A stretch of DNA of 64,000 nt from Sialis fuliginosa (taxonomy: Eukaryota > Arthropoda > Insecta > Megaloptera > Sialidae). The stretch is from positions 4,464,001 to 4,528,000 of the forward strand of contig OY540820.1 in NCBI GenBank assembly GCA_961205875.1. The letters run 5' to 3'. Positions within the stretch are counted from its first letter, which is position 1. Every line of letters begins with the position of its first letter. The notes beneath the pieces were generated by a model. It worked only from the letters and a program-made list of their open reading frames with translations. It was not told the DNA's origin and did no database searches. This document shows positions 58,491 to 64,000 of this stretch, piece by piece. Made by a program: the position numbers and the translations under genes.

Positions 58491-58612
58491 TATATTTATC
58501 TAATTATTCGTTGTGGGTGTTTAAGAAATTTTATTTCGAAAAGTAAATTATTTATACAAAAACTTGTCAGGTAAAAGTTGCTTGGTTTGGAGTGTGTAAT
58601 ATCACGATATTG

Positions 58613-58918
58613 ATTCTTCGTAATATCGAAGATACGAGAAGCTTTACTCGTTTTTACTCGTTTTAGAATGAGACAAAAAAATTGTTCTCCAACTTCAAAA
58701 TTTTGAATTGATCTTTCCGTTTCAGAGCAAGTGAAACACTTTTCGTTCCATGTCTGTCTGTCCGTTCGTCCGTTTGTCTGTGTGTGTGTGTGTGTCTGTC
58801 TGTCCCATGAATCCTTGTCACACGCATAACTCATGAACCACTGAACCGATATTAATTAAACTTGGTAGGATGGTTGGGTCTGGCTTGAGGACGGTCTCAT
58901 TTCAAAATCATCAAAATT
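58613..58918 (-). mobile_element. Family B copy 7, one end only
   Basis: ATTCTTCGTAATATCGAAGA, GAAGCTTTACTCG, the tetranucleotide run (58751-58802) with GT dinucleotides, and ATGAACCACTGAACCGATAT; stops at TCATCAAAAT. The 112-residue minus frame 58496..58834 is a chance frame through the run. Confidence 0.8.
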
Positions 58919-59313
58919 AGAAAATATATTATAATACTGATAACTTCAAGCTGAAACTTTTATTTCGAAATAAAAATTCGCAGTTTTATTCTAAACAAAA
59001 AAAATCATCTAGGATTAAAAAAAAGTTTCGGAAAAAAGTTTCTTATTTTTTCACGTAAAACCAAATCCTTTAAACAAAAATATTGTCTCTAAAAAATGAA
59101 TTGCACTATAAAAAAAATTAAAACGTCATTTTTGCCTTTTTGGATAGCAATGGACATTATTTTGAACATTTGTTAAATTAATTTTAGTTAAGTTAATTTT
59201 TCGTACGCAATGTCATTAAAATTTTTATAGGGTTGTATGAAAAAAATTAAGATCTATTTATAGAATCAATAAAAAAAGATATACTGTCATTTAAAAAAGG
59301 ACGTAACTGATAG
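58919..59313. other. Anonymous AT-rich DNA
   Basis: No features. Confidence 0.45.
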
Positions 59314-59922
59314 CACCAATTTTTTTTATAAGATAAGCATTACAAAATAAATAATTTCTCTAAAAACTTTATTTTTACTCACCCTGAGAATTATAATAAA
59401 TTAGCTTATATAATAAAATAGAAAATAAATCTTACTTTAGAACTAATCACTAACAAGTACAAAAATAGCACCAATTTTTTTAAGATCAGCATTACAAAGT
59501 AAATAATTTCTCTAAAAACTTTATTTTTACTCATCTTGTGTATTATAATAAATTAGCTAATATAATAAAATAGAAAATTAATTTTACTTTAGAACCAATC
59601 ACTAACACCTACAAAAACAGCATCAATTTTTTTAAGATCAGCATTACAAAGTAAATAATTTCTCTAAAAACTTTATTTTTACTCTCCTTGTGTATTATAA
59701 TAAATTAGCTAATATAATAAAATAGAAAATTAATTTTACTTTAGAACCAATCACTAACACCTACAAAAACAGCACCAATTTTTTTAAGATCAGCATTACA
59801 AAGGAAATAATTTCTCTAAAAATTTTTTTACTCACCTGTATATTATAATAAATTAGCTTATATAATAAAATAGAAAACAAATCTTACTTTCAATCACTAA
59901 CACCTCCAAAAATATCCAACAT
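59314..59922. repeat. Tandem array, four units of about 152 bp
   Basis: Units begin CACCAATTTTTTTAAGATCA at 59314, 59469, 59621 (CATCAA) and 59773. Units 2 and 3 are nearly identical; 1 and 4 are more diverged, as expected for a small satellite array with homogenised centre. Confidence 0.92.
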
Positions 59923-59967
59923 ACATATTTAATTTAAACCACTTTTTAACAATTGAACGAGATTCAA

Positions 59968-60102
59968 AGTTTCGCGCGTCGTATAGCTCTCGTTAAACGA
60001 ACCATCGGTCGTTATGATGTGCGGTTGTAAACTGCGACGCATCGTCATTTGTTGCTGGTTCGGTTATGTTCGGCTAACAACCGCTAAAGCCATGCGCGAA
60101 CT
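59968..60102. other. CpG-rich 135-bp island bounded by a weak inverted repeat
   Basis: AGTTTCGCGCGTCGTATAG at the left roughly pairs with CTAAAGCCATGCGCGAACT at the right. Composition contrasts with the AT-rich surroundings. A 48-residue plus frame from ATG 60014 (MMCGCKLRRIVICCWFGYVR) to TGA 60160 overlaps it, unrecognised. It may be a MITE or an unmethylated 5' region of a gene. Confidence 0.4.
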
Positions 60103-60163
60103 AGTAAAAGGGTTCACAATTGACAGTAAAAATAAAATAACAACAAATGGCCCTTTATGACTT

Positions 60164-61033
60164 TATAATGCTCCTTATAATAAATGCTTCCTTGTATACC
60201 TTTTTGAAGTTCCTAATAATCAGTCGAATAAAATAAACAAATGGCACCAGTCTTGGATATGTCCCCAGTAATGACTATTTTTTAATTAAATATACTAAAT
60301 TAGAAATATAAGTTGATATTATATTACTACAATTTCTGAATATTAATATTGTATATACAATTAACTGTCTTACATCGTGATTTGATGACAATCGGCCAAA
60401 AGGTGTAAAAATGGTAAACATTTAAACTAATTATTATAATGCTCCTTAAAATAAATGCTTCCTTGTATACCTTTCTGAAGTTCCTAATAATCAGTAGAAT
60501 AAAATAAATAAATGGCACCAGTCTTGGATATGTCCCCAGTAATGACTATTCTTTAATTAAATGTACTGAATTAGAAATATTTGTTGATATTTAATTACTA
60601 CCATTTCTGAATATTAATCTATATACATATAACTGTTTTACAGCGTGATTTGATGACAATCGGCCAATAGATGTCAAAATTGTGGACATTTAAACTAATT
60701 ATTTTATAATTTATTTATTAATTGTTATATTATCATAGTGACTGCTTTACATACATTGTTTCAAATTTGACGATTCTTTCTTTTATTTCTTTTGTGTCGT
60801 AGTACAATTATTTACTTTATGCATTACTGGAGAAAAAACATAAACAAAATAAAAGACAATAATTTAAAAAACAAACTATATTTGCGGACTTTGGTAATTA
60901 AATTTAATAAATAAAGAGGTACTTATTTGTTTTATTAGTAATATGAGTTGATGAGAATTACAAAAAACAAGCCCGTCAATCACAAAAACAGTAAACCTTG
61001 CTCTTATAGCGGCCATAACTGGTGCCTTTACCT
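60164..61033 (-). mobile_element. Family A copy with duplicated end
   Basis: A block from TATAATGCTCCTTA to GGCACCAGTCTTGGATATGT and onward is repeated with a period of about 271 bp (60164 and 60435), duplicating external flank plus part of the element. The intact end is ATAACTGGTGCCTTTACCT before TA at 61034. In both left copies AGGTACT is changed to AATAAAT. Confidence 0.85.
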
Positions 61034-61035
61034 TA

Positions 61036-61720
61036 TAATACTCAATCCTTTTAATGAAATTATTTCGGATGCTGTGGTTTTGTTTTTATATAAGTACGTT
61101 TTATTCACGATTTTTCTCTTCAAAAATGTTAATTAGCAGTTTTATTTTGTATTGTCAGGAAGAGTAATAATACCATCAAGCAAATTACAGAATTACTCAA
61201 TGAATACATTATTTCTTAGAATATTGTGAAGTTTTTTTTTAATTTATTTGTTCATGCAGAATAAAGAATTAAACGTGGAAAAAATTTTAAACGAATTCAA
61301 GGAACTATTTTCGACATTTTCGTAAATTACCAATGTATGAAATGAAGAAAATGGTGATTTTACATCAAAAAGATAAACGGTCTCTCGTATTCGTAACAGA
61401 GACTGAGAAAAGTTTCAGTTATGTGGAAAGTCTTTTATAACCATTATCCCCCATTTATTCTTATATATTAACCCATATTTAACAATTATTTATAACAGAC
61501 AACAATAAACAATAACTAAATTGACGCGGCTTACACCCAGAAACCAAGATCCACATAGTAATTATACATTGTGTCGAGTTTTTGGTAAAAAAAATATTAT
61601 TTAAAATTTTATTTTTTTACGCGATTTTTGGCCTATTTTAATTGATGGATTCGGTTTAACGCGGTTTTAAAAAAAATATGGAACATATCCAATGTAAGCA
61701 ATGTTTTTTTAAGCGATTTT
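61036..61720. other. Anonymous DNA with a Penelope-like fragment
   Basis: 61517-61552 (AAATTGACGCGGCTTACACC, CAGAAACCAAGATCC) is one arm of the hairpin seen at 25445 and 32561. No gene. Confidence 0.5.
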
Positions 61721-61724
61721 TTAA

Positions 61725-62475
61725 GGATGTATGGCAGGTATCTAATTTCAACGAGAAATAGTTGAAATTTGGAGAAGTTACTCCTTTATAAATATTAAGT
61801 ACCCACACAAAATTTCAAAAGGTTTTACAACATAGTTTCAAAGTTAAATTAACATGGGCTCTTATGGCAGAATGGTGTATTTACGGTTAAAGTCCAATAA
61901 AACACATGGTTCAAGCATCGCGAAAAATCTGTTATTTTCACAATATGTCACTTACATATTTAGCAACAAGTTTCGTTAAAAAAATTATATACATACAGAA
62001 CTAAATTGAGAGAAAACAAAAATTATTGGTGAAAAATATAAAAAAAAAAAAAAAAATGGCGTAGTGAAATGTAATGATTTGTTTTTATTACATATTTTTT
62101 CATAACATATATGTATGTAAGCATATGAAGTACTAATATTCTTATTTTCATTACATTTGTATGTTCTAAATAGTGTTATTTAAAAATATTTTAATTTATG
62201 TCATTTATAACAATAAAATACTTCTTTTGTTTTTATATCTGACAGATGAATTCAGAATAAAATTTTTTCGTATTATCAACACAAATATTAATTTTTTGGC
62301 TAAAATTCTAAAATAACAGTCAATAAAGGTTTTAAACAAAAGTATTTTTATAGTTTATGTAGTGTATAAACCAATTTGACTTTCTTATAAGCATTAAAAG
62401 TGAATAATTCATAATTTGATTTTGATCGTTCATTACATCTAGAATAACATATTATTTTTGACTCAGACTGTATCG
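61725..62475 (-). mobile_element. Uninterrupted relative of the TTAA element (empty Helitron site)
   Basis: TTAA at 61721-61724 then GGATGTATGGCAGGTATCTA. It runs colinear in reverse with 32917..33034 plus 36777..37395. The far end decays after GACTCAGACTGTATCG. The bases complementary to the Helitron junction are 62366/62367. Confidence 0.85.
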
Positions 62476-62821
62476 TATTTAACAGATTGTATGTATTAAA
62501 GTTAATGACCTTAATTGCTCATAAATATCAATTGACTTGAATTTTGTGTTCTAATTAAAAATGTACATTTCTGTTACTGAAATTCAAATATATTCTACGA
62601 GTACAAAGAAATAATAATAAAAGAATAAATATTAATATAAGCATACATTGTTTTGTACTTTCCATTTTCTTATCTTTGCTTTTCACTGACGTTTCAATAT
62701 AAATATTGTACGAACAATTTTCATAAAAGAATGAATTGTTTACGCACGATTACATTTTTCTTTTATTTCATAAATTTTTCTCTATATGTATATAATATGT
62801 ATTTAAAAGAATATATAAAAT
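62476..62821. other. Anonymous AT-rich DNA
   Basis: No features. Confidence 0.45.
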
Positions 62822-63000
62822 AACATGTGTCAAATAAATACGCAGTGCTTTCTCGTGCTAAATTCTTTAAAGGTAGTTAATTTATTGAACAATTTAAATA
62901 AAAACAGATAAAGTATTCAGATAAAACAACCATTTATTTTATTAAAAAATATTCACAAATTTTTTCGTACATTTTTAATTTTTTTTACAATTCCAAACTT
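62822..63000 (+). mobile_element. Family B copy 8, left end, strongly decayed
   Basis: GTGTCAAATAAATACGCAGT, GCTTTCTCGTGCTAAATTC, AACAATTTAAATAAAAAC, then ACATTTTTAATTTTTTT. It breaks off at 63000 into a Helitron-like sequence. Confidence 0.7.
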
Positions 63001-63014
63001 ACTTATTTTTTGTT

Positions 63015-63309
63015 TATTTTTTGAAAGTGTGTCTGTCTGTTTGTTACCTTTTCACGGCTAAACCGCTGAACCGATCTTGATGAAATTTGGCAGAAAGATA
63101 GCTTATATCTTGAGGTGCGACATAGGCTTTGTATCCCGAAAAATTTATTAGATAAAAAAATTTGTGTGTGATATTTGTACTTGCGACATGTTTTATCGAC
63201 TATCATAACAGAAATATGTATTACCTAACATTCTTCTTCTTGAGTTTTACGTTTGACATCTCCTACCCAACCTAACTTGCACGCGAACGGAGTCGCGATT
63301 AACAGCTAG
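63015..63309 (+). mobile_element. Helitron 3' portion
   Basis: TGTCTGTCTGTTTGTTACCT, TTTTCACGGCTAAACCGCTG and GATGAAATTTGGCAGAAAGA match the interior of 35840..36776. The 3' end is ACGCGAACGGAGTCGCGATT then AACAGCTAG (63306-63309). It is followed by C, not T. The 67-residue minus frame 63003..63206 is in this repeat. Confidence 0.75.
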
Positions 63310-63610
63310 CTGATAATATAATGTTTAATGACAAAACATATAAATTACAACACTAATATCCGGTATTCTAAATGAGCTAACAAAATTTACTAGCTTGCAA
63401 GCACTTACAAACGGGGTATCAAACTTATATGACAGTTCTCTTTGGAGTTTTTAACAGATAGCTGATAATATAATATTTAATGACAAAATATATAAATTAA
63501 AACACTAATATCCGGTATTCTAAATGAGCTAACAAAATTTACTAGCTTGCAAGCACTTTGAAACGGGGTATAAAACTTATATGACAGTTCTCTTTGGAGT
63601 TTTTAACAAA
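63307..63610 (+). repeat. Tandem duplication, two 152-bp units
   Basis: TAGCTGATAATATAAT(G/A)TTT starts each unit at 63307 and 63459; both run through TCCGGTATTCTAAATGAGCT, TACTAGCTTGCAAGCACTT and TTATATGACAGTTCTCTTTG. The first unit starts within the Helitron CTAG terminus. A diverged relative is at 21325. Confidence 0.88.
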
Positions 63611-63667
63611 TAGTTTCATGCATAGTTAGTAAAAACAAAGATATGTAAAGTATATTCACTAAAGTGC

Positions 63668-64000
63668 TAGAGGCGTACCGGAATTCCGGCCGGAATTCAC
63701 GTCTAACGTCACTACTATTATATTTTAAATATAAATACATAGATTATTATCTTAAATTAATATAACATTGTTCTATATGGTATTTCTTTAAGAAAATACA
63801 TTAAATTGTAAAAATTGTGTTTTCTACATATTCTGCAATTTTTACAGCTTCGTAAAACTATTTTTATAGCTATAATTTCGTTAAATTATTTGTATAGCAT
63901 ACGTTCTTTTCGATCGAATGTAATTACATTTATAGTGTCAATAATAATATAATATAAAAAGAATAATAATATAATAGTTGTGACGTTAAAATATTCACTT
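63668..64000. mobile_element. hAT-type element of the 19545 family, cut by window end
   Basis: TAGAGGCGTACCGGAATTCC at 63668, then the interior of 19545..19920 in reverse orientation up to TGACGTTAAAATATTCACTT. About 40 bp of the far end lie outside the window. Confidence 0.85.

Noticed and set aside
58496-58834. 112-residue minus-strand frame, the second longest in the window
   Set aside because: Runs through a family B fragment and its GT/TCTG run; no domain and no start context.
59314-59922. CRISPR-like array
   Set aside because: Units are about 152 bp and repeat along their whole length without spacers; eukaryotic satellite.

Overview
The window is arthropod nuclear DNA, most probably from an insect. 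The only gene recognised with confidence is the first coding exon of a pyrokinin/CAPA-type neuropeptide receptor on the minus strand (22705..23551), a class known from arthropods, interrupted by a canonical splice donor. The rest is very AT-rich, lacks long ORFs, and is packed with non-autonomous DNA transposons, Helitrons, fold-back elements and simple repeats. There is no bacterial gene organisation, no rRNA and no convincing tRNA. A hemipteran would fit the repeat phrases and one SWIM/YqaJ-like exon, but that placement is only an impression.

Layout. 1-8 kb: a large inverted repeat cut by the window start, a possible SWIM/YqaJ-type coding exon (2189..2312), a hAT element with perfect target duplication (4891..5741), a 42-bp minisatellite and half of a pogo-like palindrome. 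8-16 kb: fold-back and hAT elements, three members of a repeat family here called family B (termini TGCTTCCTCG), and an unidentified 56-residue ORF (14222..14392). 16-22 kb: mostly anonymous DNA with short palindromic elements and a 50-bp miniature of family A (termini AGGTACTGGCACCAGT, TA target). 21.5-23.6 kb: a Tc1/mariner-type element lying in the intron just downstream of the receptor exon, then the exon. 24-32 kb: a hAT element with perfect duplication, a Penelope-like hairpin, more family A, and a possible terminal exon (29114..29233).

32.9-40 kb is the most informative part. A TTAA-flanked element (32917..37395) contains a 3.7-kb Helitron (33035..36776) whose insertion site can be read exactly, because an uninterrupted copy of the same element lies at 61.7-62.5 kb. 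Next to it a family A copy (37648..39782) carries a hAT element in its terminal repeat and a fold-back element in its body, and the fold-back element carries another hAT element. 40-64 kb continues with more A, B and C family copies (C = ends in GGAACCCTAAAAA), two large palindromic elements (near 49.4 and 58.0 kb), a roughly 152-bp tandem array (59314..59922), and a hAT copy cut by the window end.

Functionally the window is a gene-poor stretch with one receptor exon in a large intron-rich locus. Its later exons (TM6, TM7 and tail) should lie at lower coordinates, but I could not find them. Nothing encodes a recognisable complete transposase, so the elements must have been moved by enzymes made elsewhere. 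Coordinates of elements with target-site duplications are read to the base; those of degenerate repeats are approximate. Similarity statements are by eye.
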